A stretch of 64,000 nucleotides of DNA from Ailurus styani (Eukaryota > Chordata > Mammalia > Carnivora > Ailuridae), in contig LNAC01000164.1 of NCBI GenBank assembly GCA_002007465.1, positions 641,170-705,169 on the forward strand, written 5' to 3'. The position numbers and the translations under genes are program-made. Under the pieces are notes generated by a model. It saw only the letters and a program-made list of their open reading frames with translations. It was not told the origin of the DNA and searched no databases. Below are positions 1 through 10,439 of this stretch, piece after piece (the first letter of the stretch is position 1; each line of letters opens with the position of its first letter).

Positions 1-960
1 CCCCCCCCCCCCGCCCGATAACCCTAGTGGGTCTGTGTTACTGCCCTTCCGCTCCACCTTCTCTCCTCCTCTAAAGTTCCTGTAGCTCGTCTGGCTGCAG
101 CAACCACGAATCCCACTGTGCTTCAAGGAAGGGGAGGGGAGGACAACCAACTGAAGAGTGAATGGAAAAGCAGGGAGAGAGGGGGAAGTGAAGGAGGAAG
201 GATGATCTGCATCTGCGGGCAATCTCATTTCCTGCACACTTTTCAATTCCCTTGATTGAAGCACCACCACCGCTGCCTCCCCAGCAACAGGGATGAACCT
301 TCCAATTTCCTTGGCTTTGCTGCGGCGAGTGGGAAGGTGAATTCCAGATGGTAAACTGAGGCCCAGCCTATTATAGACTGGGCCTCTGTAGAACCGCCTC
401 CGGCACGCCCTCCCACTTCCACAATGTTCCCAAACTCACTACGCAGCGGGGACGGCGGGGAATGAGCGAAGGAGCATCCCCCCTCCTCCGGAGAAGCCCG
501 CGAGGGCTCTCGGGGGTGTTCATTTTAGCAGGGAAGAGGCGGGAACTAAGGAAATGTCCACCAGCCTATTTCCAGATTTCCAGCAGGCGCCAACGCACTC
601 CCACCCCCGCCCCGGAGTGTCTACTGCCCGGAGACTGGCGCCTAGAACCCTAACGGAGACGAGGCGAGCACACAGCCGCGGCACACCGACGGGCTGCGCC
701 CCGAAATCCCCGCCTCCGCGACAGACCCAGAAGCCGATTACACACAACGGAACACAATCACAGCTGTCCACTGTGACGTCTGCACAACGGTACTGCAAGC
801 ATACACAGTCCCACCTGACAGTCTCACGGGCAAGGACACAAAACCAAGACGCAAACACAACCATCGTGTCGCGAGCCCGCCCGCCCTTCCAGCACACGCC
901 GCTTAGCTCAGCGCTTCATCCACACAGGCCCGGAGCCTCCATCCCTTACACAGAACCGTT
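1..960. other. Downstream flank of PCDHG with CpG-rich block
   Basis: This stretch lies past the predicted polyadenylation site of the gamma protocadherin gene. It opens with a poly-C run. The part from about 400 to 960 is rich in C and G with many CpG pairs, unlike the introns nearby. A CRE-like TGACGTC sits at 774-780. I see no splice-flanked exon or cadherin coding here; the open frames inside it have no family signature and look like products of the high GC content. In human the next gene beyond PCDHG is DIAPH1, but none of it is recognisable here. Confidence 0.5.
774..780. promoter_or_regulatory. CRE-like motif TGACGTC in CpG-rich block
   Basis: The heptamer TGACGTC is most of the palindromic CREB/ATF site. 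It sits in a CpG-rich block beyond the gene end. A short motif alone is weak evidence; its CpG-rich setting is what makes it worth noting. Confidence 0.3.
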
Positions 961-980
961 CAACCTTTCAGAAGAAACCT

Positions 981-986
981 TTTAAT
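981..986 (-). promoter_or_regulatory. Candidate poly(A) signal ATTAAA
   Basis: On the minus strand this reads ATTAAA, the commonest variant of AATAAA. No AATAAA was found on that strand between here and the stop codon, so this is the best candidate for the end of all gamma protocadherin transcripts. A short A/T-rich stretch precedes it. Confidence 0.45.
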
Positions 987-1401
987 TTTTTTTCAAAGAA
1001 AAAAAGCCATATAAATATTAGAGTATAAAACTTGCGTGAGACACAGGAAGGGGAGTGGGAGGGGAAGCTACGTGACTATGCGAAGAGAAGCACTTATAGG
1101 AGTCAGTACAGGGGAGGGGTCGCCGCAGGGCGTCGACACAGCACAAAACACAGCACGGCCGCCGCAGGCAGATTCAAGGACAGACGGCTACGCGGAGCGC
1201 TCCGCCCACCCGCCACCACGGAAAAGCACACCGCACTACACTACTGGCTATTCTACACCAGCTGAAAGAGGGAGGGGGCTCTACACTACTGTTAGGGCTG
1301 GGCTGGGGCTCCTGCGTAGCCCCGCTCGAGGGACGGGACTGGGAGGGTGGGCGGAGAAAGGTCTATGCACAAGGAGGCACTGGGAGACTTTAACCAGGCT
1401 C

Positions 1402-1420
1402 TGGCCACTAGGGGGCAGAC
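1402..1420 (+). promoter_or_regulatory. Strong CTCF motif in the PCDHG 3' UTR
   Basis: The core CCACTAGGGGGCAG at 1405-1418, preceded by TGG, is close to the CTCF consensus. It reads on the plus strand, against the transcription of the gene. In clustered protocadherins, promoter CTCF sites point along transcription and distal elements point the other way, which favours looping. This orientation fits the distal class. Binding itself is not shown. Confidence 0.65.
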
Positions 1421-2729
1421 TGGGAGGGGCCTGGGCAGTGGCCTTCACAGAGAAGAAATGGCACCTGGCAAAATGAAGGAACAGAGGCTTGGGGAGTGCA
1501 GGGGCCCTGTGGAGAAGTCCTGATCTGGGGCTGAGACTTCCTGTCCACTTGGTCCCAGCTCTAGCTCCATGCCTTCCCAACCCAAGGACCAAGAATGGCC
1601 CAGCTGACCCTCCCTTGCTTCTGGGGCCACACTGACTCTACTACCAGTGGCACCTCTGGGGTACCCAGCACCCACAGAGAGCCCTCTGACCTCTCCAGGG
1701 AACCTGGTCCTAAACGTCCTCAAACCTTCCTTGGACTGTAATGCCAGTTGAAATCCACTGATGCTGAAAGCTCAGCCCGAAGTTTACTGCCTTTATGTGG
1801 TAAATGAGGGTCCAGCCTGGTGCTTGGTTTATGGCTGGAACTGGGGATCTGGCCAGTACCCTGGGGACATACAGAGCCTTCTACAAGACCCTGATAACCA
1901 GTAGGTCAAGCTTTGTCCATCCCCCACATCCACACCCACACCTTTCCCTTCTTTATCTTACCAGCCCATACTGTCTTGGAACATGCAGTGGAGTCTCTTG
2001 TTTGGGGAGAGGGAAGTCACAGCATGCAGCGAGAACATCAATGAAAAACAGAACAAAAGACTGGTCCCGAGGGCTCTGGGAAGAGGCGGTGGTAGCAAAG
2101 TGCCCTCCCTAAATCCAGCAAGCATCAGTACCATGGGAATGGTGACCATGTCTCCCAAAACTTGAGCTTGGTCTCGGAGCTCTGGAAGGAGATGAAAGGA
2201 CTGGCAGCAAACCATGCTTTGGGGGAAGTCTGAGAATTGGAGAGGCCTGAAGGTTATGATGCCCTTCCAGCTCTTCGGAACTATGAGCCTTTTTAGGTCA
2301 CCAGGTACCTCAACACCCCAACCAGCTTACTTGAGAAAGAGGGGCTGCTGAGGGAGTGGGGTGGGGTGGGTAGGAGGGAGGCAGGGGATGGTAGATGGGC
2401 CTGATTAAATTTGGAAGATGGCAAAGTTCAGCTGTAACTAAAGGGGGTGTGATAAATGGTGTCTACACGAACCCCACTGCCCCCACGGGCACAGCAGTTG
2501 ATTGGATGGGGGTTCCCAACAGAACTCCCTTTGCATATTCAATCCCTCGGGGGCAGAGAGGGGGGTGTTGACTGGGCACTTGTTTCTGTTTCCCAAGGGG
2601 AGCATGGCCTGGATCCCTACCAGTATCTTGGGGGTGAGCCCTGAAAATCCGAGGCCTGGGTACAGGTAAGGAGAGACTGGGCTGGTCGGGGAGGGAAGCT
2701 GCCCTGTGGCTCTGGGCCCGGCCTCCACG

Positions 2730-2956
2730 TTACTTCTTCTCCTTTTTGCCTGACTTCTTCTTGTTGCCGTTACCACCTGCAGGGGTCTTGCCATCTCGCT
2801 TGCCAGCTGCGTTGGTCAGTGTGGCATTGCTGCCTGGGATGTAGACATTCTGGCGGTAGTCGGGCACGTGCTGCAGGGTAAACTGAGGCCCGTAGCGGGC
2901 ACTTAAGCCCATGGTGCCAGCGCCCCCTCCCAGGGTGGAGCTCCCATCAGCGGCTT
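2730..2956 (-). CDS. PCDHG: PCDHG constant exon 3 (C-terminal coding part)
   Basis: This is the last coding exon, shared by all gamma protocadherins. A minus-strand TTGCAG acceptor ends at 2957. The first two bases complete a Glu codon begun in constant exon 2, then the frame runs to TAA at 2732-2730. It encodes about 75 residues starting EAADGSS, including a glycine-rich patch, the [25 protein letters not shown] core and a lysine-rich end ([10 protein letters not shown]). Only very few residues differ from the human tail as I remember it. The constant domain is cytoplasmic; in the family it is linked to lipid binding, inhibition of FAK/PYK2 kinases and trafficking. The three constant exons total 375 bases, or 124 residues plus stop, the usual mammalian length. 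Confidence 0.97.
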
Positions 2957-3114
2957 CTGCAAGAAACAGAGGAAGGTCAGGAGCTAAACTCTGGGTCTGA
3001 AACAGTCCCTCTGTCAGAGCACAACCAGTTAATGAAGGCCTGCAAAGCACCCAGCCCTGACCCTGCTGAGCCCTGGGAATGTCCTCTCTCTCACAAGGGG
3101 CAGAGTAAGTGAGA

Positions 3115-3231
3115 CAGGCTAGATTTGATTCCCAGCTCTCCTACCTGCTGATTTGGGCCAAGTCGACCTGGACTCTCCTATGTCTCCTCAGTTTTCTGGT
3201 CTGTGAAGCTGGTTAAAAATAGCACCTACCA
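3115..3231 (+). repeat. MIR, left part (split by a SINE)
   Basis: The text shows the order of a sense MIR: 'ttcccagctct', a degraded core and 'cctcagttttc.ggtctgtgaa'. The element resumes after the CAN SINE with the MIR 3' part at 3427-3535 ('aaagcacctagaagagtg'). Confidence 0.6.
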
Positions 3232-3426
3232 GGGCACCCAGGTGGCTCAGTTGGTTGGGCGTCTGCCTTTGGCTCAGGTCATGGTCTTGGGTCCTGGGAT
3301 TAAGCCCTGCATTGGGCTCCCTGCTCAGTGGGGAACCTGCTTCTCCCTCCCCTCCCCTACTGGTGCTCTCTCACTACCTCTGCTGCTATCTCGGTCTCTA
3401 AGAAATAAATAAAATCTTTAAAAAAA
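3232..3426 (+). repeat. CAN SINE inserted in a MIR
   Basis: The tRNA-Lys-derived head GGGCACCCAGGTGGCTCAG is followed by the B-box region, a CT-rich tract and an A-rich tail with AATAAATAAAATCTTTAAA. Imperfect target duplications (agcacctacc / ggcatctacc) flank it. Confidence 0.9.
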
Positions 3427-3535
3427 GGCATCTACCTCTTCAGATTTCAGTCAAGGCTGACCAAGATTATGATGTACATAAAGCACCTAGAAGAGTGTCT
3501 ATTGCATGCTAAGGACTTAAAACATGCTAGCTGTC
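3427..3535 (+). repeat. MIR, right part
   Basis: Continuation of the MIR interrupted by the SINE just to its left, recognisable from the spacing and the 'cataaagcacctagaa' segment. Confidence 0.5.
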
Positions 3536-3729
3536 AGTTTTCTTAGGGCTGAGTTAAAAGCTCTCAAATCCTTGCCCTAACCCTTCTCTGGTGGCCACAC
3601 TGGATCATGAGCTCCTGGGGGGCTGCAGCCAGGACCTGTTGGTCCTTCTATCCTTGGGCCAGTGCCCACAGCGTGGGTATTGAGCAGCTCTGTTGTTAGT
3701 GTGGGCAGGGGGACAGTTCCTAGGCATTC

Positions 3730-3915
3730 AGTTTGGAATAGTACCAGCAGCTGACACTTATTCTGAGCCAGGCACTCTGCTAGAGAGCGTAAGGGCATGA
3801 GGGCCTTCACTTCCACAAGACAACCCAGTGAGATATGTGGGAGATATCACTTCACAGATGAGGAAAGCAAGGCCCAGAGAAGCTAACGCAAAGCCACAGC
3901 AGCCAGCACGGGTTA
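3730..3915 (-). repeat. MIR fragment
   Basis: Antisense MIR landmarks appear in order: 'gagccaggcactctgct', 'cacagatgaggaaagcaaggccc' and 'agagaagctaacg'. Confidence 0.8.
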
Positions 3916-4195
3916 AAGTCGGGGTGACTAAGTGTATCTAAGCACCCACTGTTGGGCAGAGTCACCACCAATCCCAGTAGCGTGGATCCCGTCTGTCATC
4001 CCTCTGCGGGGGGCGGAGCAGGAGAGAAGACAGGGCTGAGCAGGGTTCTAGGAGGCTAGGATGACAATCCTGGGAGCGGACAGTGGAGCGGACAGAGGTT
4101 CAGAGTATCCAAGCTGGGTGACACCGGAGAACAACTCAAACCCAGCTTCCCACCGGGCACAAGAAGAAATGGGGTCTATCTAGGGAAGTACAGAC

Positions 4196-4312
4196 GGGGG
4201 CCCCAGCTCCACACCACCCTGGGCGCTTGTTGGAAACCGAGACTCAGAAGCTGCACTTTAACAAGATTTCCAAGTGATTTTGATGCACACTGAAGGTAGA
4301 GAAGCACCGAAT
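4196..4312 (+). repeat. MER5A-like hAT fragment
   Basis: The phrases 'cttgttggaaa', 'ctttaacaagatttccaagtg' and 'attttgatgcacactgaagg' match the 3' half of MER5A, an ancient nonautonomous hAT-Charlie element. Confidence 0.65.
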
Positions 4313-4327
4313 CACTTAGATTCTTAG

Positions 4328-4400
4328 AACCCAGAACTCACTGGGTTTTTGTGAGGCTTCAATGGGATAATGCTTCGTGCAGTACCCAGGCCAGGACTCA
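4328..4400 (+). repeat. MIR fragment (3' part)
   Basis: 'tttgtgaggcttcaatgggataatgc' followed by 'cagtacccaggcc' follows the MIR order of a sense copy. It is short and diverged. Confidence 0.45.
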
Positions 4401-4735
4401 GTGCTCCGTGTGAGGTGCAGCCGCACCCCCATCACCGCCACACACCTTGTGAGCGACTTCTACTCTACACGCCCCCTGACCAGGCCGAGGGGAAAACCAG
4501 GAGCTGCCACACCTCAGACCGAGTCTACCAGGGCTTCTGCGGGACTCCTCCGGCAGTGGGAGGGTTAAAGCCCCAGGAAGTCCCAGCCCAGCTGGCCGAT
4601 GAGCTTCCCCGCCCCCCTTTACTCCACCCTCGACCCTGGGAGTGGGTAGAGAGGGTGACTAAAGCCGGAGAGGCTGACTAATCCTGGGACACTAACCAAG
4701 GATTGAGAAACAGAACGGAACTATTTTCTAGACCA

Positions 4736-4747
4736 GCACCAGAGGGG
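4736..4747 (+). promoter_or_regulatory. Weak CTCF-like motif
   Basis: GCACCAGAGGGG matches about 10 of 12 core positions of the CTCF consensus, on the plus strand like the site in the 3' UTR. Weaker than that site. Confidence 0.3.
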
Positions 4748-5149
4748 GAGATGGGAGAGAGGAGCCCCACTCTTTCTGCTTCCTCCCTCCCACTCCCCCG
4801 GTCAGGTTTCTACAACCTCCATTTCAAGTCCCAAATCCCAGGATGTGAGGGCTTTGGGGGTATGTGTGAAAGGTTGGGTGGGAGGGAGCAGCTGCCCACT
4901 TCCTTTTCTCTTTCTCCAGGCTGGTCCCCTCCCCCAGCCCTTTCATTCCACTGACTTTCTAGTTTTCCCTAAGTAACTCCAGGAGGGAGCCAAGCTCACC
5001 CTCCCCCCGCATCCTCGTCAAGCCTGGGAAGGGAGGGGAAGGGGGAGGGGATGCAGATTCAGCTTCAAAGAGCTAGGATTCCAGAGTGATTTAGGGGCTA
5101 AAGGGGAGACTTCAGAGGCGCCAGAGGGGGAGAGAAAGGGACAGGGACA

Positions 5150-5192
5150 GTCAGACAGACAGACAGACAGACAGACACACACACACACACAA
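5150..5192. repeat. (CAGA)n(CA)n microsatellite
   Basis: Tandem CAGA units run directly into CA dinucleotides. A likely polymorphic locus with no coding role. Confidence 0.95.
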
Positions 5193-5527
5193 GAAAGGAA
5201 AATAAATGGGGGAGAAACAGGAAGAAGGGAAGCAGGAACTGAAGGACAAGAAGGGCTTGACTGGGTAACTGGAGGCCAGGCCCACCCATATCCTGCATGC
5301 ACCCCTAGATCTATCTCTAAGGAGCACCCCAAGGGAGTGGAAATGACAAAGCCAGCTGTTGTCACCTCTCACCAGAATTCACAGGCCTGATGTTGGCCCA
5401 GGTCCTGTGGGTGGGTGGGGGGGCACTGAGTTTGGGCTGGACTGAGAAGGGAGATGATGTGCAAACCCAGAGCCTAAGACAAAAAAGGCTGACGCTGAGC
5501 TCCTTCTGGTCGGCTGTGCCACTAAAA

Positions 5528-5632
5528 AAACTGGGTGACCTTGGCAGAGGCCCTGCATGATTCAGGTCTCTGTTTCCCCATCTGTAAATCTGAGGGGGAG
5601 AAGGTAGACTGTAAACATATTCTACAGAAGGC
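5528..5632 (+). repeat. MIR fragment
   Basis: 'gggtgaccttggcagag' then 'tctctgtttccccatctgtaaat' are the core landmarks of a sense MIR. Confidence 0.7.
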
Positions 5633-5757
5633 TCTGACCTTCTGTACAATCAATTCTTCAATGGCCCCTCCTTCCATTCCTCCAATACACATAGTGAGCA
5701 GGGACCAAGATCTTTTCTATTCCCAAGAGAAACATTCTTTAAAAAGCAGCAACAAAG

Positions 5758-5878
5758 GGGGGTCTGGCTGGCTAAGTCAGTGGGGCATGAGACAGCCGAT
5801 CTCAGGGTTGGGAGTTCAAGCCCCGTGTTGGGTGTAGAGATTACTTAAAAGTAAAATCTTCAAACAAAACAAAACAAA
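5758..5878 (+). repeat. Short CAN SINE (tRNA-like form)
   Basis: The order is GTCTGGCTGGCTAAGTCAG head, GAGTTCAAGCCCCGTGTTGGGTG B box, then 'agagattacttaaaagtaaaatctt' and an AAAC-rich tail. This older, shorter form keeps the tRNA end and lacks the long CT-rich tract. Confidence 0.85.
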
Positions 5879-6663
5879 CAGCTCAGGCCCCAAGGTGGAA
5901 GCACACTGGCCTCCTCTCCAGCTCCCGGCACCTAAACCCCTCCCCCCTTTGCCCTTCCCACCCTAGCCCAGGGCTGAGACAGTACCTCCAGACTGGGAGG
6001 CCTCATCAAGCTAGACTAGGGCCAGTTGAACCACAAACCAGAGCCTCCTTAAAAACACACTTCCCCCCAAATGTTTATTTAAAAAGCTTCCCAAGTATAC
6101 TTACTTTCCTTCTTACTTACTCCCCCTCAGCAGTGCCTAGCCAGGCTGGGCTGGACTCCAGGAGCCTCTCCAGCTTCAGGGCAGGGAAGCGGGTGTGAAA
6201 GTGAGAGTAGGGCCTGACCCTGCCACTTCAACCCTCTGGATCATTCCCCAAGGCCCACGGGTACGCTCAGGTCAGCCGCTGTGGGTGAGGGGTGGGGGGC
6301 GGGGGTTGGAGCCCTGACAGGGGAGCCAGCCTGCAGTGACCCAGGAAGGTTGAGGGCCATAAATACTGATTCCATTTCTGTTTTTTGAGTCTGGATTCAG
6401 GCCAAAAAGCCTGATTCCTGGCCCTAACATTAAAAACCACAACAGCTAAATATACCTGACTCTTTACTTTCCTCGAGAACCTGACTTGGCGTCTCCCAAA
6501 CCCACCTGCCTGCCTCTTTCATACCTAGGATCGAGCCTCTCCAGGAGTACAGTGCCCCAGGCCTGGGCCAGCTCTGTCCCAGAAGGGTGGCCTCCCCTGT
6601 CACTTCCCTCTCCCTCTCCCCCTGCACCTACTGCCTAGCTTCACTCAGCCTCACAGACATCTG

Positions 6664-6890
6664 GGAGAGGCTTGCCAGATTTAACCAAAAAAAAAAAAAA
6701 AAAAAAAAAAACCGCAGTGTGTCCAATTAAATTTGAACTTCAGATAAAAAATGAGCCATTTTTATATAGTATGTCCCAATACTAATGTTTTGGGGCCAAC
6801 TTCTGCCAAAATACTATTTGTTGTTTACATGAAGTTAAAATTAACTGGGTGTCCTGTATTTTATCTGGCACCTCTAGTCTGGGAGTAAAG
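6664..6890. repeat. Palindromic MITE-like DNA transposon
   Basis: The two halves are reverse complements: 'ttgccagattta' and 'ccaattaaatttgaacttcagat' on the left answer 'gaagttaaaattaactgg' and 'tcctgtattttatctggca' on the right. A poly-A run (about 6687-6711) interrupts the left arm. The form is that of a small nonautonomous DNA transposon; I do not name the family. Confidence 0.6.
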
Positions 6891-7454
6891 CAGGACAGTA
6901 AGAGGAGCTTAGCCTCTGCAACTACTCAGCTAAAAGGGAAATTCAGGATGCACCTAAAGGCAGACGTGGTCACTGCAGAAGAAAAGGCATAACCTGGGAG
7001 TCGGACTACATTAGAATCACCCAACTGCAGCTCGCAACAGGGACCCTGGGATTTCTCAGATATAAGTAAGTAATCACAGACCGGCCCTGCAGAGCTGGTA
7101 AGAGGATTAACTGATGTGAGGCCCGTCAAGTTTGCCAAGCATGTACCCGGGACAGTATGCAGGTGTGCTTTCCGTGATTACTGCTGTGATTCTACCTGGT
7201 TCTCCACAGCGCTCCCCATGTGCTAGAGGACAGGCCTTCCACTCCACTATGTAAGCCCAGCATCTTCATCCTCTGATAGCCTCCAAGGAAGCCTAGGATT
7301 TGCAGCTCCTGCAACCAGTCCTTATTAATAGGCGTTATTCTAATTCTGCCTTCTGCGGGTCAATAAGGATAGGAATTGATCAATTTTAGCCACTGCGTAT
7401 CGTGCCCTTACTCCGTTATTCCTGTGCTGAGGCCTGACATTTGGCCCTCACCAC

Positions 7455-7605
7455 ACTACAGTAAAATCTGTCAAAGCACTCAATTTATAGTCAGTGAAAC
7501 TGAGGCCCCAGGTGCTGAGTACCTTCCTTGAGGACTCACAGTTAAGAGTGGGTGCCAGGATTTGAATCCAGGGTGGCCTGCCTCCAAAGCCTGTGCCCCT
7601 AAATA
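7455..7605 (-). repeat. MIR fragment
   Basis: Antisense MIR landmarks: 'gtgaaactgaggccccag', 'ggactcacagttaagagtggg' and 'ccaggatttgaatccaggg'. Confidence 0.7.
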
Positions 7606-7799
7606 CTAATATCATTCTGTTGTTCTGTTTCCCCTGCTCAGGACCCTTTTTGACTCTTCAGGGACAAAAACCATCGGCGGAATCTCTATTGCATGTGAAG
7701 CTCTTTGTCAGTCTTCTAGGAAAACCCAACTGCAGGTGGGGGCAACAAAAAAGAGAGGGGATCTCAAAGGTCCATGTGCATTCTCACTCCCACTTGCAC

Positions 7800-8010
7800 G
7801 GACAGAAGGCTCACGTGTGCCAGGCCCACGGCTTTGTGCTCTATTTAATCCTCACGACAACCCCTGGAGGCCACTGCCTCCATTTTCTTGGCTGAAGAAA
7901 TGTTTGTGAGATTAAGCCAACAGATCAAATTCCCCAAAAGTGAGAGTGGCAGAACGAGGATCTGACCTATGCTGTCCCCTGCTGAAGCTGGACTCTTAAT
8001 ACCACTACCT
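7800..8010 (-). repeat. MIR fragment
   Basis: Antisense landmarks in order: 'tgtgccaggcccacgg', 'tttaatcctcacgacaacccc', 'ggcagaacgaggatctgacc'. It ends about 200 bp from constant exon 2. Confidence 0.75.
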
Positions 8011-8220
8011 ACACCCCCTCAAGAAATCTTTTCTTTTCTGCTCCCCTCGAGGCATCCCATGACCCTCAGCTCTTTCTCGTTCTGGCTTTTTGTCCAGGAA
8101 TGAGGAATCCCCTCAGTGCAGGTGAAAGATCCAGAGATGCCACGTGGGTGGATGGTTGGTCTTTAGGCCTGGCCGCTCGGGGACCACCCCAAACCCCACA
8201 CGCAGAGCCGCACAACTCAC

Positions 8221-8309
8221 CACTGGCAGAGGCCAGGATCATGGCCTGTAGCATCTCCGTGTCAAACTGGTTGTTGGGCCACGTGCCGGTCTCATCGCCG
8301 TTCTGTGAG
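8221..8309 (-). CDS. PCDHG: PCDHG constant exon 2
   Basis: This 89-base exon lies between a CTCTGCAG acceptor (minus strand, ending at 8310) and a GTGAGT donor at 8220-8215. Its first base completes a Gly codon begun in constant exon 1 and its last base starts a Glu codon finished in constant exon 3. It encodes [20 protein letters not shown] and then QAMILASAS. The residues match the gamma protocadherin constant region almost exactly; the Glu in GDET is Asp in the human sequence as I remember it. It is cytoplasmic and present in every spliced gamma isoform. Confidence 0.97.
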
Positions 8310-8689
8310 CTGCAGAGGAGAGAATGAGGTGGTGAGAACAGCCGCCTGGACCACGCCCCTCCTGTCCTCTCCCAGGGAACCCGGACCTAGCAGCCTGTGT
8401 CTCCGTGCCGGTCCCATGCCAAAAGAGGGCCCGTAGGACCAGAACAAGTAATGTTTGCAAATCCTTTGGAAAAAAATCCCTCTGCTGAGCACACACGCTT
8501 GCCTTTCATCATCCATACATATCAAACCTTTTCTGAGGCACTCTCCTAATTCCTCAAGCTCCCTCTCACAGCAAATCCAGGGCAAGCAGTGTTCTCTAGA
8601 CCACCAGTTCCCAACGTCTGCTTTGGTAACATGAATTAAGTTTGTCAGAGGGGATGCCTAAGCTCACCCAGACCAGCCCGGGTGCCTGT

Positions 8690-8905
8690 GTCCATTTATT
8701 CAACCAAGATTTACTGAGCAATGACTGTGCACCAGACCCTGGGCTAGATATTGGGGTTGTAGTTGGAAACATGTCCGAACTAATTTGTCTCTATGATGTT
8801 CATGGTCCATATTGAGAGGCTGACATTAAATAATTATGTAACTATTTAATCATGACTGTGACAAGTGCCATGGAGGCAAAGAGCAGGGTGGAGAGGGAAG
8901 TCTTG
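8690..8905 (-). repeat. L2 3' end
   Basis: The antisense L2 tail 'tttattcaaccaagatttactgagca' is followed by 'gtgcaccagaccctgggct' and further right by 'gtgacaagtgccatggagg', the usual order for L2 3' ends. Confidence 0.7.
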
Positions 8906-9299
8906 ATTTAGTAGGGGCTAGGGAGCTCAGTCCAGGTTTCCCTGAGGAAAAGGGAAATTAGAAGATGGGGAATTTAAATTGGAAGAAATTTCCAGGTGAT
9001 TTGCAGGACAATTCCAGCTAAACAGAAGTATGAGGAATGACAGAAAATCACCACCTTGTAACCAGCAATCATCAGTGAATGCTAAAATATTAAAACTGGA
9101 AGGTTGCTGCACAGTCTTAAATACCACTCACAGAGTACTTATTAATCAAATATTTAAAAATACCTTTGTAATGGAGAGATATGGAGATACCACTTACTTA
9201 AGTGAATAAAGTGAGGATCACCGACACCTGGACAGACATAAAATCATCCCCCAGGTAATGCAAAGGGAGGCTGCACAGTGTCGCACCGGCAGTATTCCT

Positions 9300-9970
9300 A
9301 ACAAAACTGTTAACCTGATTTCGCTGGGAGAAAATGCAAGTCCAGATTGTGGGACATTTTAAAAGACAACTGGCTTGGACTCTAAAAAATGTCTGTCATG
9401 AAAAACAAAAAGGATAAAGAGGCTGTTCTACATTAAAGGGGATAAGAGAGATATGGCAAGCAAATGAGATTGATGCTCTTTGACTGAATCCTAGATTAAA
9501 AAAAAAAAAATACCAGAGGTGTGGCTGACTCAGTCAGTAGAGCGCGCAAGCTTAAGAGTCATGAATTCAAGCCCCATGTTGGGTGCAGAGCTTACTTTAA
9601 AAAACAAAAAAACAAAAACACCAAACAGGTTAAAAGACATTTCAAGAATGTTTATGAAATCTGCTAGTGGACTATATATTATTATTGCATTAATGTTAAA
9701 TTTCTCAAGCGTGATCATTCTTTTATAGTTTATAGGAGAATGCTACTATTATTAGGAGTTATATACTGAAGTTTTCAAATGTCTGCCATACTCAAATGAT
9801 TCAGAAAAAAAGTTTAGTGTGTGTGTGGAGAGAGAGAGAGAGAAAGAAATGTGCAAAATATTAACAATCGATTGGGTAAAAACAGTATTTTCATGTTCGT
9901 CACACTATTTTTGACAAGTCAACTTTTTGACAAGCTCGAAACATTTCAAAGTAAAAAACTGAGAAGAAAG
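9300..9970 (+). repeat. Ancient interspersed repeat (MARNA-like), split by a SINE
   Basis: The segment contains 'ggataaagaggctgttctacattaaagggg', 'atatattattattgcattaatgttaaattt', 'ggagttatatactgaagt' and 'aatgtgcaaaatattaacaatc' landmarks. The same family recurs at about 11.95-12.4 kb and 57.25-57.96 kb. My best recollection of the name is MARNA, a mariner-type element, but I am not certain. Confidence 0.45.
9515..9616 (+). repeat. Short CAN SINE (tRNA-like form)
   Basis: A GTGTGGCTGACTCAGTCAG head, a GAATTCAAGCCCCATGTTGGG B box and 'gcagagcttactttaaaa' define the short form of the family. Confidence 0.8.
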
Positions 9971-10250
9971 TGAAGTATCTAGGAGAAGGTGTAGTGTTGG
10001 GGGAGAGCGCTTTCCAGGCAGAGAGAGTAACATGCCCCAAGCCTCTAAGGCTGGGAGAAGCTTGGCCAGTTCAACAGAAGAGAGAAGCCAGTGTGGCTGT
10101 CCCAAGGGGAGACGGTGTGAGGGGCTCATGTAGAAAAATGGACACTAAACATTTTGGTTTCGTCCTAAGAGCTCTGGCAAGTCACTCAGGTGTTTAAAGT
10201 GGGGGGAAGGAAGTGTCATGTTGAGATTTAAGTATTTAAAGATCCCTCTT

Positions 10251-10439
10251 GGGGGGCCTGGGTGGCTCAGTGGGTTAAGCCTCTGCCTTCAGCTCAGGTC
10301 ATGATCTCAGGGTCCTGGGATCGAGCCCCACATCAGGCTCCCTGCTCAGCAGGGAACCTGCTTTCCCCCTCCCTCTGCCTGTCTCTCTGCATACTTGTGA
10401 TCTCTGTCAAATAAATAAATAAAATCTTTAAAAAAAAAT
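10251..10439 (+). repeat. CAN SINE with perfect target duplication
   Basis: Full-length SINE with a GGCCTGGGTGGCTCAGTGGG head and an AAATAAATAAATAAAATCTTT tail. The 13-base duplication AAAGATCCCTCTT lies at 10238-10250 and 10440-10452. Confidence 0.95.

Larger units (their letters stand above)
965..2729 (-). other. PCDHG: PCDHG 3' untranslated region
   Basis: This follows the TAA stop of the last constant exon and ends at the first plausible poly(A) signal, ATTAAA on the minus strand at 986-981. The length, about 1.75 kb, is inferred from that signal; the exact cleavage point is not visible. It is shared by every gamma isoform. It holds a strong CTCF motif at 1405-1418 and no interspersed repeat that I recognise. 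Confidence 0.5.
2957..8220 (-). other. PCDHG: Intron between constant exons 2 and 3
   Basis: This 5.3 kb intron has a minus-strand GTGAGT donor at 8220 and a CAG acceptor at 2957. It holds ancient MIR pieces, a MER5A fragment, two CAN SINEs, a CAGA/CA simple repeat, a poly-A run and a palindromic repeat near 6.7 kb. Weak CTCF-like motifs occur near 4736 and 5111. The stretches 5880-6660 and 6900-7450 show nothing I can name. Confidence 0.85.

Noticed and set aside
462..985. Open frames of 60-143 codons in the CpG-rich flank
   Set aside because: They overlap on both strands, have no family signature, splice context or conserved motif, and long frames are expected by chance in GC-rich sequence.
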